This document shows positions 1-10,029 of a stretch of 64,000 nucleotides of DNA, piece after piece. A model generated the notes under the pieces. It made no database searches. It was not told where the DNA came from and saw nothing but the letters and a program-made list of their open reading frames with translations. Source of the stretch: Bathymodiolus japonicus methanotrophic gill symbiont (GTDB taxonomy: Bacteria; Pseudomonadota; Gammaproteobacteria; Methylococcales; Methylomonadaceae). Numbering within the stretch: position 1 is the stretch's first letter; every line of letters begins with the position of its first letter. The stretch lies in contig NZ_BLYC01000009.1 of assembly GCF_019721995.1 (NCBI RefSeq), forward strand, positions 81,001 to 145,000, in the 5' to 3' direction. Both the position numbers and the translations under genes were made by a program.

Positions 1-1415
1 GTGAAATACCTGACTTTAAAGGCTTGAATATCCTGGTGGTCGGCGACCTAATGCTGGATTATTACTGGTCAGGCCAAACCTCACGCGTATCGCCAGAGGC
101 GCCTGTCCCTATCGTCAAAGTCACCAAGAAAGATGCACGCGCAGGCGGTGCCGGAAATGTCGCATTAAATATTGCCTCCTTAGCAGCTAATGTGAAGCTA
201 TTGGGCATTGTTGGAAATGATACCAAAGCTGGAGAGCTAGAAAATTTGCTAGCAGCAAAGGGGGTTTCCTGTGATTTTATTAAAAGTACTCATGCACCTA
301 CCACATGTAAATTACGTATCGTTGCCCAGCATCAGCAGCTAATACGCCTGGACTTTGAAGAGTCATTAGTCGACTTTAACTATGCAGAATTGCTAGAACA
401 CTATAGTAAAGCACTGACAACCGTAGATGTAGTTATCTTTTCAGATTATGCTAAAGGTGTTTTAGCGCATATTCCACAATTACTGGAACTTGCGAATAAA
501 CAAGGTGTGCAAAGTTTTGTCGATCCAAAAGGTAGCGATTTTTCCCGTTATCAGGGAGCCACATTAATCACACCCAATCGGGCTGAATTTCAGGCAGTTG
601 TAGGCGAATGTCAGGACAATAAGCAACTAGTCAGCAAAGGCCAGACTTTATTAACACAATATAATATCGATGCCTTGTTGGTCACTTTAAGTGAGCATGG
701 CATGGCATTAATTAAACAAGATGCAGCGCATTTTTTACCCACCCATGCACGGGAAGTCTTTGACGTTACAGGCGCAGGAGACACCGTAATCTCCAGCATG
801 GCGCTAGGAGTGGCTTCAGGTTTAGACTTACAACATGCCATGCACCTGGCAAATATGGCGGCAGGGATCGTCGTAGGGAAGTTTGGAACATCGACCGTGA
901 GTAGCCATGAACTTAATCGAGCCTTGCATGGCGATAAGGAAAATATTAGCGGTGTGGTCACTGAAGATGAATTACAAAAAGAAATCAACTTTTCCCAGCA
1001 TAGCGGTGAAAAAGTCGTGATGACCAATGGCTGCTTTGATATTTTACATGCTGGCCATGTTGCCTATCTTGAGCAAGCCAGGCTACTAGGTGACCGACTG
1101 GTAGTCGCCATCAATTCCGATGAATCAGTACAGCAATTAAAAGGCGAGTCGCGCCCGATTAATAAATTAGCCGACCGAATGACTATTATTGCTGCACTAG
1201 GTTGTGTGGATTGGGTGATTCCATTCTTTGAGGAAACCCCAGAACGTATTTATCATAAATTTTTACCGGATGTGCTGGTAAAAGGCGGTGACTATAAGCC
1301 TGAAGACGTTGTCGGCGCAGAAGCTGTAATTACCGCAGGCGGCAAAGTTGAAATTCTTGATTTTGTAGCTGGCAAATCGACTACGACTACAATTGAGCGT
1401 ATTAAAAAGCAATAA
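1..1415 (+). CDS. hldE: Bifunctional heptose-7-phosphate kinase / ADP-heptose synthase, 5' end cut by window edge
   Basis: Makes ADP-heptose for the LPS inner core: the N-terminal ribokinase-like domain phosphorylates heptose 7-phosphate at C1 and the C-terminal nucleotidyltransferase adds AMP. Visible motifs are GGAGNVALNIASL and DVTGAGDT (PfkB family) and, after about residue 330, TNGCFDILHAGH (HxGH nucleotidyltransferase) and KGGDY. A TTG at 24 could be read as a start, but the frame is open to the window edge and the codons before it read EIPDFKGLNILVVGD, matching the N-terminus known for HldE. The gene therefore begins upstream and only a few residues are missing. An IS-A copy lies 16 bp after the stop. 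Confidence 0.95.
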   Translation, partial: EIPDFKGLNILVVGDLMLDYYWSGQTSRVSPEAPVPIVKVTKKDARAGGAGNVALNIASLAANVKLLGIVGNDTKAGELENLLAAKGVSCDFIKSTHAPTTCKLRIVAQHQQLIRLDFEESLVDFNYAELLEHYSKALTTVDVVIFSDYAKGVLAHIPQLLELANKQGVQSFVDPKGSDFSRYQGATLITPNRAEFQAVVGECQDNKQLVSKGQTLLTQYNIDALLVTLSEHGMALIKQDAAHFLPTHAREVFDVTGAGDTVISSMALGVASGLDLQHAMHLANMAAGIVVGKFGTSTVSSHELNRALHGDKENISGVVTEDELQKEINFSQHSGEKVVMTNGCFDILHAGHVAYLEQARLLGDRLVVAINSDESVQQLKGESRPINKLADRMTIIAALGCVDWVIPFFEETPERIYHKFLPDVLVKGGDYKPEDVVGAEAVITAGGKVEILDFVAGKSTTTTIERIKKQ

Positions 1416-1431
1416 GCCATTATTCCTATAA

Positions 1432-2961
1432 CTCGATGTTCAAGTTTTTCCATCCCATTGCCATCAAACTCTTACCTTCACCCAGCAGAACAATACTTTA
1501 ATGATGCTGTTGACCCTAAGCGCCCTAAATCTCTGCCAATCATATGTTTTCCTGATGGCATCAGTTGAAACACATCCTTTATTAATTCACCTAACTCTTT
1601 CAGCTTATCACCAGGATCTGGAAACTCTAGCAATGACGTGATGAACTCAAGCAGTACATCCATTTGAGACTTGCGCTGTAAGCTTCCTACGGTATACGCA
1701 GGTAGTTTGCTTTCAATGCGGGCTATTTGCTCTGGGTGAAGGAGAAGGCAATGGTCAAACAAAAGACTCAGAATCAGGCCACGGCTTGATCCCTCTTCAT
1801 CTAATTGTTTGGCTTCACGCCCCCATCCTTCATAAAGCTTCCAGTCCTCAAAGAAAACCTCAATCAGCCATCTCAACGTATAGGCTTGAATAATATCTTG
1901 TGTGCGCCAAGTCAGGTCTGTCGCCACTAAATAGCGATAGTCGTTTTCACCGTCATATTTTAAGGCAATGACAAAGCGTTTTTTACTGTGAGAACTCACC
2001 TTCAATCGTGCACTGCTGACAGTCACTTTAATCTCTTTGCCGCCACGTACACGTATTATCTGATCAATGCCTTTGTTAATCGAATTAAAGTAGCTCTCGA
2101 CTGACCTTATTCTACCTCTATATTCAATATTTTGGTTTTTACGTAATTGGCTAATCACCTGCGAGCCTCCAGATTCTTTAGCGGCTTCGTCCATAAAGGC
2201 TTTTCACCATACAGCGCATCAGCCAGTACGCCTTTAATTTTAATCAGGCTATGCGCAACTTTAAACTCTTTTAATAAGCCTAATGCAATCTCTGTTTTGG
2301 TCGGGTAGGCACTGTCACGTTCAGGCTTAATAGGCCGATATTTTTTTGCTATACCGCTCTTTTTCAACCGTTTATCTTCTTTATCCCACTGCTTTAAGGC
2401 TGGATCCGGCATATAAAAGAAAAAACCGACAGGCACTGTAATGGATGAGGTAACTAGCAGCAATAATACTATCGTTTGTCCATTAACATACCCGCCGGAG
2501 CCTTTGTGTTTCTGCTTGTAAACCTTATAAATACGTTTTGTAGACTTAGATCGTGCTCGGGCTGATTCATCAAAGGCCAACACACCTTCAGTAATGCCAT
2601 AACGTTTTAAAATTAAGACCACACTCACCCGTAGCAACCAGTCCCAGGGTATACTTGCTTTACGAAACACCCAGGATAATGCGGCTACTTTGCAATCTCC
2701 AAGGCTTGCTCGCTCAAACTTAGCCCAGCAAACAGAGTTCATTAGCAGTATGCCCGTTAAACAAGTGCCCAACCAAGCGGCTTGAATCCGTGTCAAAGCG
2801 GCTCCGGGTTTTAGCTGATTGAGCGCATCATTTAAATCGTCAATATAGCTTTGGATAAAGGTGGCAGGGGCATTCATTAACATGGGCTTACACCGATAAA
2901 ATTACAACAACCTCAGAATACCTGATTTTACCTTCTCAATATCAAAAACTTGAACATCGAG
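1432..2961 (-). mobile_element. IS-A copy 1 (IS4 family), complete, with 5-bp duplication
   Basis: The ends are perfect inverted repeats (CTCGATGTTCAAGTTTTT and its complement). The host sequence TATAA is duplicated at 1427-1431 and 2962-2966. Length is 1530 bp, one base short of the length inferred for an intact copy because of a deletion in the transposase gene. Confidence 0.93.
1478..2883 (-). pseudogene. IS-A transposase, frameshifted (IS4 family)
   Basis: The N-terminal half (from 2883) and C-terminal half (to 1478) are in different frames because one A is missing from an A5 run near 2194 (GAAAAGCC instead of GAAAAAGCC). The reconstructed protein is about 460 residues, with a first catalytic Asp in LAFDES, a second in GVLADALYG, and the IS4 signature Y-(2)-R-(3)-E-(6)-K seen as YTLRWLIEVFFEDWK. 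Copy 4 (48930-50701) has the unshifted reading, so the single-frame form is ancestral. This copy is probably unable to move itself. Confidence 0.85.
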
Positions 2962-3100
2962 TATAAAAGATCAGTTAAACACTAACTAACTGCATAAGTT
3001 ATTGCATATTGAGTCTAATCAACTTTTCCCCACTCACCCATTTAGTGAGTCGAACCCACTTCAGGTTTTGTAAAGCAATCTGCATACAAAATCTTGCAGA

Positions 3101-3395
3101 TCGGGGAGTCGCTATTTTTGCGAAAGCTTGTTTTGGGCATCCCAGCCCAAGCAAGCAGCAAAAACTTAACGCGACCACTTATGCCTCCGGCGGCCCCGAT
3201 TCGTCCTCGTCACCTCGTCCCGACCCAACAAGGGGTCGGAACATAGGCTCCAAATGACTTGACGCCGTGTCGGATGGCCTTTTATTTTGTCTCCACCTTC
3301 GCTAACGCTCAGACTCCGACAAAACAACGGCCCTACGGCTATCGCGGACTAAAAATCTTCACTTCGCTAAAGCTCCGTTTCCAGGATTTTCAGCG
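3101..3395 (+). repeat. CAGCG element, type A (295 bp)
   Basis: Begins TCGGGGAGTCGC and ends GATTTTCAGCG. Internal inverted repeats include CCGACCC/GGGTCGG and ATTTTGTC/GACAAAA. No target duplication; the right flank starts ATAG. The open stretch that can be read inside it recurs in every type A copy only because the DNA repeats. Confidence 0.9.
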
Positions 3396-3436
3396 ATAGA
3401 TCTCGACAAGGACCGAGGCCATTCTCTTCAAGCTTT

Positions 3437-3696
3437 CGCTGTCAGCCCCGGACGGGCTGATAGTCTCCAGAAGGCGCAGGGAAATTTGCCAATCCGAAGT
3501 GCGCGATAGCGCGCGAGGGAGGCTAAAATTTTATCCCGAATAGCCGTAGAGCCATTTGTGGTAGCCATGACTGAGCTGCTTTGTGCTCAGTCTGTGGCGG
3601 ACGCAGGGCGGCTGGAGCATCTCCTATTCGCTGCGTAGGTGAACGAATTACGGCGACAGGAGTCCCGGAATTTCGTGAGGTAGCATGGCGCGCCTG
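3437..3696 (-). repeat. CAGCG element, type C (260 bp)
   Basis: In element orientation it begins CAGGCGCGCCATGCTACC and ends with the hairpin CAGCCC..GGGCTG followed by ACAGCG. It has the same length as the copies at 31026 and 49651. Right flank AAAG, no target duplication. Confidence 0.9.
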
Positions 3697-3751
3697 TTTT
3701 GTCTTTCGCGCCCAGATGCTGCTCAACAGCGTGCTCAACTGATGTTTTAGC

Positions 3752-4041
3752 TTAATTGGAAATCATTAGCTCTACCCCTGAGCTCGTCGCTTGTATATGA
3801 CAAGAAAAAATTAGATTATTTCATCTACAAGACCTCTATCTTTCTTTTTATTTCAAAGTATGACATAACATTAACTTCCATCACATTTTATACACTGCTA
3901 GAAAAGTTAAGCATTTGTCGGGCATATTAGACAAGTTGATATCAACCCATTCCTTTCAGCTTATTAAAATATGCAGAGAATCAATAAGATTACAAACAGC
4001 ATTGACATACAGTCATATTGGCATAGTAATTGCTTAATACT
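3752..4041. other. AT-rich stretch without a recognisable gene
   Basis: I see no credible coding frame, RNA gene or terminator here. It separates the interrupted reading frame on the left from the type A element at 4042. Confidence 0.5.
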
Positions 4042-4336
4042 TCGGGGAGTCGCTATTTTTGCGAAAGCTTGTTTTGGGCATCCCAGCCCAAGCAAGCAGC
4101 AAAAACTTAACGCGACCACTTATGCCTCCGGCGGCCCCGATTCGTCCTCGTCACCTCGTCCCGACCCAACAAGGGGTCGGAACATAGGCTCCAAATGACT
4201 TGACGCCGTGTCGGATGGCCTTTTATTTTGTCTCCACCTTCGCTAACGCTCAGACTCCGACAAAATAACGGCCCTACGGCTATCGCGGACTAAAAATCAT
4301 CACTTCGCTTAGGCTCCGTTTCCCTGATTTTCAGCG
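4042..4336 (+). repeat. CAGCG element, type A (295 bp)
   Basis: Nearly identical to the copy at 3101. The right flank starts AATG and no flanking duplication is seen. The 5' part is TCGGGGAGTCGC followed by a strong imperfect hairpin (CTTGTTTTGGGC pairing with GCCCAAGCAAG). Confidence 0.9.
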
Positions 4337-4395
4337 AATGATGCACTACATCATTAACTAGAATCTGAGTTAGAGCCCTAGGCTCAACTTATTAA

Positions 4396-4714
4396 CCCAT
4401 CTTCGTCACTTTCATCTTTCTAAGCCATTGATTCATCGGTTTAAGCGATTTTTTGTCGAAAAATTCTCTTTAAAATCAATGGTGTTTTTTTTGAAAGTTT
4501 TGTAGTGCCATTTATATTATTTTTGTCGATAAATTCATTGACTTTTGTCAAAAAAATCATCATTATTTGAGTGTAATTTACATGCGACAAAAATACTCTA
4601 AAAAATCCAACGTTTTATACAAAAACACAAAATCTGTAGTGCCAACTGGCTACTTTTTAAAATTTCAACCAATTGATTTATAACAACTACATCATCAATA
4701 GTGACGAAGATGGG
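4396..4714. mobile_element. 319-bp MITE related to the IS1634-like element
   Basis: Flanked by TTAA on both sides (4392-4395 and 4715-4718), with terminal repeats CCCATCTTCGTCAC and complement. About 100 bp at each end resembles the ends of the IS1634-like element at 32708-34817, including the AATCAATGGTGTTTTTTTT stretch and TAGTGCCAACTGG. It encodes nothing and is best read as a deletion derivative. Its right end lies just before the ribosome-binding site of the next gene. Confidence 0.8.
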
Positions 4715-4729
4715 TTAAAAGAGGGCTGT

Positions 4730-5771
4730 TATGCAACTAAAATTATTTTTATATTCACTTATTTACCTGTTTTTACTAACTCCAAATGCGGCTAATGCTG
4801 CATTTGATTTTTGCCCTGAAAATCATAATGCCGAAGAGGAAGCGGGGCTTTTCAGCAAGAAATTCCATTAAACGGTATTGTTGAAATAGGAGAAGTACCT
4901 ATTGGACTTTCAGTAATTGATTTTTTTTAACGGCTACGGTAGATATTGATATTCAGCTCTACGATAAGAAAACGGGAGAGAAAACCATTCATTGGTCTAA
5001 TGGAATTTTATCTGGTTCGGGACATCAAAGTACCGTATACCATGGAATTAAAATTGAATGGTCAGGATATAATGGCGATGATACCGGAGTTGGCAATGAA
5101 TTTATAAAGTTATCTGATAACAACGATCCATCAGCCCCAATAAGCCGGGCTTTTATTATGAAAGTTTTTGGTTATCATGCTGGTATTGCAAATGTTAATT
5201 ATTCCTGGGGAGGGACAAATTGTGATACGCCTGCTAGTGGCAATGGTTCTTTTCAGCAGCAAATTGCAAAAGATGCCACCGTAAAGGTTGGTGATATACC
5301 CACAGGGGTCAACAATCTTAAAATTGACATGGATGCACAGTCGGATGTGGATATCCAGCTCTATGATACAGCGACGAGTTCCGCTATTATCGCCTGGCCC
5401 AATGGGCTTTTACATGGCAGTTCAGCAGCATCAATCACTTACCAGGGCATAGACATAGAGTGGTCTGGATATAACGGCGATGGCTCAAATCCAGGCAAAG
5501 AATATATCAAATTTACCGGGGCTACAACCGTCAACCTAACCATGAAAGCCTTTGGTTATCAGTCTGGTGTAGCCTCAGTTAATTATAGCTGGGGAGACAA
5601 TAACGGCGATGACAATGATGATGAAACTGACGACAGTATCGAAGCCAGTTCTAAATCCGAGATACTACATCTCATTAATCAGGCGCGTAAGCAAGGCAGA
5701 AACTGCGGTAGTACACTCTTCCCTGCAGTCGGCCCTCTTACATGGAATAGCCAACCATATCAAGCGGCATT
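4730..5771 (+). pseudogene. Secreted repeat protein with start of a CAP/SCP domain, frameshifted and truncated
   Basis: Starts at ATG 4730 behind an AAGAGGG ribosome-binding site with a signal peptide ending near PNAANA-AF. Two copies of a roughly 120-residue unit follow; each contains DIQLYD, then IEWSGYNGD, then KxFGYxxG and NYSWG. The first copy is broken by a frameshift near 4846 and another in a T8 run near 4927; the second is open from 5158. After an acidic Asn/Asp linker the sequence HLINQARKQGRNCGST is typical of the beginning of a CAP (SCP/PR1) domain, which is cut off after about 35 residues by the type B element at 5772. The 3' part is lost: the far side is an IS-A remnant. Family assignment of the repeat unit is unknown. 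Confidence 0.65.
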
Positions 5772-6051
5772 CAGGCCGCGCCATGCTACCTCACGAAATT
5801 CCGGGACTCCTGTCGCCATAATTCGTCACCTACGCAGCGGATGGGAGATGCCCTGAACGCCCTGCGTCCGCAACGACTACGCACAAAAGCCGCTTCGTCA
5901 TTACTACCTCACTGGCTGGACGGCTATTCGGAATGCAATTCTTGCTCCTCTCGCGTGCTGCTAGCACACGTCGAATCAGCGAATTGCCCTGTCGCCTATC
6001 AGGGACTAAAAATCACCACTTCGCTAAGCTCCGTTTCCATGATTTTCAGCG
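5772..6051 (+). repeat. CAGCG element, type B (280 bp)
   Basis: Begins CAGGCCGCGCCATGC (one extra C compared with other copies) and ends GATTTTCAGCG. It combines the left module of type C with the right module of type A. Right flank TAAG. It truncates the CAP-domain gene on its left and abuts an IS-A remnant on its right. Confidence 0.88.
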
Positions 6052-6199
6052 TAAGATGTGTTTCAACTGATGCCATCAGGAAAACATATGATTGGCAGAG
6101 ATTTAGGGCGCTTAGGGCCAACAGCATCATTAAAGTATTGTTCTACTGGGTGAAGGTAAGAGTTTGATGGCAATGGGATGGAAAAACTTGAACATCGAG
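6052..6199 (+). mobile_element. IS-A remnant, last ~150 bp
   Basis: Matches the 3' end of IS-A copies (end of the transposase frame, then GATGGCAATGGGATGG and the terminal repeat ending ACATCGAG). The rest of the element is missing, so material between the CAP gene and this end was deleted. Confidence 0.85.
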
Positions 6200-6207
6200 T
6201 AATAGAC

Positions 6208-6239
6208 AAAAAATAGCCCGGTTGTAATCAAGCCGGGCT
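6208..6239 (-). terminator. Rho-independent terminator of the HvfA-like gene
   Basis: Stem AGCCCGG/CCGGGCT with a 10-base loop. On the minus strand it is followed by ATTTTTTG. It lies about 75 bp after the stop of the minus-strand gene at 6314. A short T run on the other side could let it act in both directions. Confidence 0.8.
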
Positions 6240-6313
6240 TTTAACTTAGATTCCAAACAAACTTTACATTAAAAACCTGACGGATAAATCAATTTATGTG
6301 GAATACTCTTAAT

Positions 6314-6892
6314 TTACTCACCCGCTGCTTTTTCAGGTGAAATCATCGCGCCACAACTACCTTCACTGCCTTTCATCATGTCACCGCATGAGCCTTCCAT
6401 GCCCTTTTTCATTTGTCCACCCTGCATCATGCCGCCGCACTTTCCTTCCCCGCATTTTCCTTCCATACCTTTCATGTCCATGCCTTTTTGCATGTCATCA
6501 GATGTGGATTTTTTACCCCAGCCTGTTTTACTGACTGAATAGCCTTTATTTTTTACTTTTTTAGCGGCTGGTTTTCCTTGCATATCGCCACAAGCACCTT
6601 CTTTGCCTTTCATCATTGCGCCACAGGCATTTTCCAGACCTTTTTTCATTTTGCCATTTTCCATCATGCTGCCACATGAACCTTCACCACACGAAGCTTC
6701 TTTTTGCTTGTTCATGTTCATTTTAGAACCCCACTTCATTTCGCCCGCTTTATCCGACTCTGCAAGTTGCATATAGCCACTGCTCAGTTCACTCATGGCA
6801 AATGGGTTGCTCTCTGCATTAACAGCACCTGCCGCGAATGTTGCAGCAACTGCAGAACCGATAGTTGTTAAAGTTTGGGTCGTTTTTTTCAT
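6314..6892 (-). CDS. Secreted Cys-rich HvfA/bufferin-like copper-binding RiPP precursor
   Basis: 192 residues with a signal peptide ending near AVNA-ES, so it is exported. All eight cysteines sit in E-x-[SAK]-C-G motifs: EASCG, EGSCG, ENACG, EGACG, two EGKCG and two EGSCG. EGKCG is the signature of HvfA/bufferin precursors, whose Cys are converted to thiooxazoles by a DUF692 (MNIO) enzyme with a partner protein and bind copper. Two similar Cys-rich blocks (about residues 65-105 and 143-186) show an internal duplication. The NPFAMSELSSGYMQLAE segment after the signal peptide also fits the family. No DUF692 gene or partner is in the window, which is unusual since they are normally adjacent. AGGA precedes the ATG. 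IS-B copy 1 ends 43 bp upstream and has probably displaced the native promoter. Confidence 0.8.
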   Translation of the reverse strand: MKKTTQTLTTIGSAVAATFAAGAVNAESNPFAMSELSSGYMQLAESDKAGEMKWGSKMNMNKQKEASCGEGSCGSMMENGKMKKGLENACGAMMKGKEGACGDMQGKPAAKKVKNKGYSVSKTGWGKKSTSDDMQKGMDMKGMEGKCGEGKCGGMMQGGQMKKGMEGSCGDMMKGSEGSCGAMISPEKAAGE

Positions 6893-7557
6893 GTTATCCT
6901 CGATATCTAAATGATTAGTTAATTACATTATTCATCATCAGTGTTCCCCTATCAATTGAGGCCGTGAAACTAACCTCGCCACAAGAGAGCTCATAAAGCA
7001 CTGTAAAGACATTCCTGTTATTATTGCGTTTTGAACTGCTCGAATGGTATACGAGCTGATACGAGATATTCTTGCCTGGAAAAATAATGGATTCACAAAA
7101 CGATCTCGTTTTTGCGCCTGTTGCTGCCTTATCTCCAGAGCCTCGCTATATTTTTTATCCGATGGATGAATCAATTCTGGCTGTTGTGTTTTTGAAATCT
7201 CTTCAAACACGCGCATTAAATTATAGCTCATTGCAGTCAGGCGCATTTGATTTTCAAGTGAGCGGGTATTGGAAGACCGAGCTTTAGTTTCCTTGAAATT
7301 ACTTTTAGTGATATTGAATGTCTTTTCAATCGTCCATCGCTTGAAATACAGCATGGCAATGGTTCCAGGGTTAATAGTCATTGGCAAGGTTGTCACAAAC
7401 CGGTGAAGTTTTCCGGTTTCTGGACCACGGAAATCCACCACGTTAAATTTGATGCCCTTGTTTTCGTACACACTGTATGCTTCAACTCCTGTATTGATCT
7501 CATGCTGGGAGTCAAAAGGGATAGACTCAACCAGAGTCGCAATTGAATTTTCTTTTA

Positions 7558-9089
7558 CTCGATGTTCAAGTTTTTGATATTGAGAAGGTAAAATCAGGTA
7601 TTCTGAAGTTGTTGTAATTTTATCGGTGTAAGCCCATGTTAATGAATGCCCCAGCCACCTTTATCCAAAGCTATATTGACGATTTAAATGATGCGCTCAA
7701 TCAGCTAAAACCCAGAGCCGCTTTGACACGGATTCAAGCCGCTTGGTTGGGCACTTGTTTAACGGGCATACTGCTAATGAACTCTGTTTGCTGGGCTAAG
7801 TTTGAGCGAGCAAGCCTTGGAGATTGCAAAGTAGCCGCATTATCCTGGGGGTTTCGTAAAGCAAGTATACCCTGGGACTGGTTGCTACGGGTGAGTGTGG
7901 TCTTAATTTTAAAACGTTATGGCATTACTGAAGGTGTGTTGGCCTTTGATGAATCAGACCGAGCACGATCTAAGTCTACAAAACGTATTTATAAGGTTTA
8001 CAAGCAGAAACACAAAGGCTCCGGCGGGTATGTTAATGGACAAACGATAGTATTATTGCTGCTAGTTACCTCATCCATTACAGTGCCTGTCGGTTTTTTC
8101 TTTTATATGCCGGATCCAGCCTTAAAGCAGTGGGATAAAGAAGATAAACGGTTGAAAAAGAGCGGTATAGCAAAAAAAGATCGGCCTATTAAGCCTGAAC
8201 GTGACAGTGCCTACCCGACCAAAACAGAGATTGCATTAGGCTTATTAAAAGAGTTTAAAGTTGCGCATAGCCTGATTAAAATTAAAGGCGTACTGGCTTG
8301 ATGCGCTGTATGGTGAAAAAGCCTTTATGGACGAAGCCGCTAAAGAATCTGGAGGCTCGCAGGTGATTAGCCAATTACGTAAAAACCAAAATATTGAATA
8401 TAGAGGTAGAATAAGGTCAGTCGAGAGCTACTTTAATTCGATTAACAAAGGCATTGATCAGATAATACGTGTACGTGGCGGAAAAGAGATTAAAGTGACT
8501 GTCAGCAGTGCACGATTAAAGGTGAGTTCTCACAGTAAAAAACGCTTTGTCATTGCCTTAAAATATGACGGTGAAAACGACTATCGCTATTTAGTGGCGA
8601 CAGACCTGACTTGGCGCACACAAGATATTATTCAAGCCTATACGCTGAGATGGCTGATTAAGGTTTTCTTTGAGGACTGGAAGCTTTATGAAGGATGGGG
8701 GCGTGAGGCCAAACAATTAGATGAAGAGGGATCAAGCCGTGGCCTGATTCTGAGTCTTTTGTTTGACCATTGCCTTCTCCTTCACCCAGAGCAAATAGCC
8801 CACATTGAAAGCAAACTACCTGCGTATACCGTAGGAAGCTTACAGCGCAAGTCTCAAATGGATGTACTGCTTGAGTTCATCACGTCATTGCTAGAGTTTC
8901 CAGATCCTGGTGATAAGCTGAAAGAGTTAGGTGAATTAATAAAGGATGTGTTTCAACTGATGCCATCAGGAAAACATATGATTGGCAGAGATTTAGGGCG
9001 CTTAGAGCCAACACCATCATTAAAGTATTGTTCTGCTGGGTGAAGGTAAGAGTTTGATGGCAATGGGATGGAAAAACTTGAACATCGAG
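7558..9089 (+). mobile_element. IS-A copy 2, complete, inside IS-B copy 1
   Basis: 1532 bp with perfect ends and a TTTTA duplication at 7553-7557 and 9090-9094. The 152-bp MITE at 42125 is inserted at the same position of another IS-B copy with the same TTTTA duplication. Confidence 0.92.
7636..9043 (+). pseudogene. IS-A transposase, frameshifted and with catalytic Glu changed to Lys
   Basis: One extra T near 8299 (CTGGCTTGATGCG) ends the first frame; the second half runs 8327-9043. In addition the IS4 catalytic glutamate in YTLRWLIEVFFEDWK is lysine here (RWLIKVFFEDWK). The protein would be inactive even if the frameshift were bypassed. The same extra T occurs in copy 3. Confidence 0.85.
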
Positions 9090-9341
9090 TTTTAGCATTG
9101 AAATCATGTAATTAGCATGTCGTTTCTGCCGATCCCACCAGATAAAGTCGGTGACGGCTTTATCGTAGACATAGAGATGTTTCTGAGAGCTGTTATTTCC
9201 CTTGTTTTGCTTTTCAATATGATCTCGTAACACAGGTATTTCTTGATGTCTCTGAGTTCCGCTTGTCACCAGACAAAGAAATCTGAGCAAACCACTTCTG
9301 AGATTCAACGCGTAAATCCCCCCGGCCGCATAAACTTTCCC

Positions 9342-9637
9342 CCGCTGAAAATCAGGGAAACGGAGCCTAAGCGAAGTGATGATTTTTAGTCCGCGATAGC
9401 CGTAGGGCCGTTATTTTGTCGGAGTCTGAGCGTTAGCGAAGGTGGAGACAAAATAAAAGGCCATCCGACACGGCGTCAAGTCATTTGGAGCCTATGTTCC
9501 GACCCCTTGTTGGGTCGGGACAAGGTGACGAGGACGAATCGGGGCCGCCGGAGGCATAAGTGGTCGCGTTAAGTTTTTGCTGCTTGCTTGGGCTGGGATG
9601 CCCAAAACAAGCTTTCGCAAAAATAGCGACTCCCCGA
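9342..9637 (-). repeat. CAGCG element, type A (296 bp), inside the IS-B transposase gene
   Basis: Compared with intact IS-B, the junctions read CAGCAA then the element then GGGGAAAG: nothing of the target is duplicated or lost. Fourth base of the right flank is G. Confidence 0.9.
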
Positions 9638-10029
9638 TTGCTGTTTTTTTTCAGTATGGCAGGCATGATCAATAAAATGTCCATCCGCTGCTTCTATGGT
9701 GTATTCGTCAAGTTCCTGGAATTCTTTAAGATAATCAATGTCTTGCGATAGCAGTGTTTCAGCGTGAAGATGATAGCTCTGCTGTTCAAATGCCTCAAGC
9801 ATACTTGTTCGTCTATGCGACTTCAGTGATTTAAAATACGTTGAGTGGGGAAGCAGCTGGCCATAAATCTGTTCATTGGTTTGGAGGAAATGACGACCAC
9901 TATCGACTACACTGATACAGCGTAATAACCCAAGGCGAATAAAGTCGATATCCTTCAACTCTGGGCATGAACGAGCCCACAAAGGATGACGCTCTGCTAA
10001 CAGGGCACGTTCCATACTTTCATTGCAGT

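Larger units (their letters stand above)
2998..3751 (-). pseudogene. Unrecognised short reading frame interrupted by two CAGCG elements
   Basis: When the elements at 3101-3395 and 3437-3696 are removed at their exact ends, the minus strand reads open for about 66 codons, including EQHLGAKDKKSLKRMASVL, and stops at 2998-3000. The frame is preserved across both junctions, as at other CAGCG insertions here. No function is recognised and no convincing start codon is present, so it may be the end of a longer lost gene. Confidence 0.3.

Noticed and set aside
24..26. TTG as the start of hldE
   Set aside because: The frame is open upstream and encodes residues matching the HldE N-terminus; the gene simply runs off the window.
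3009..4198. Apparently conserved small proteins of 60-80 residues repeated at many places (for example around 3101-3257, 4042-4198, 9481-9637, 49072-49217)
   Set aside because: They are translations of the type A CAGCG repeat in different contexts; conservation is of DNA, with different and arbitrary N-termini and no ribosome-binding sites.
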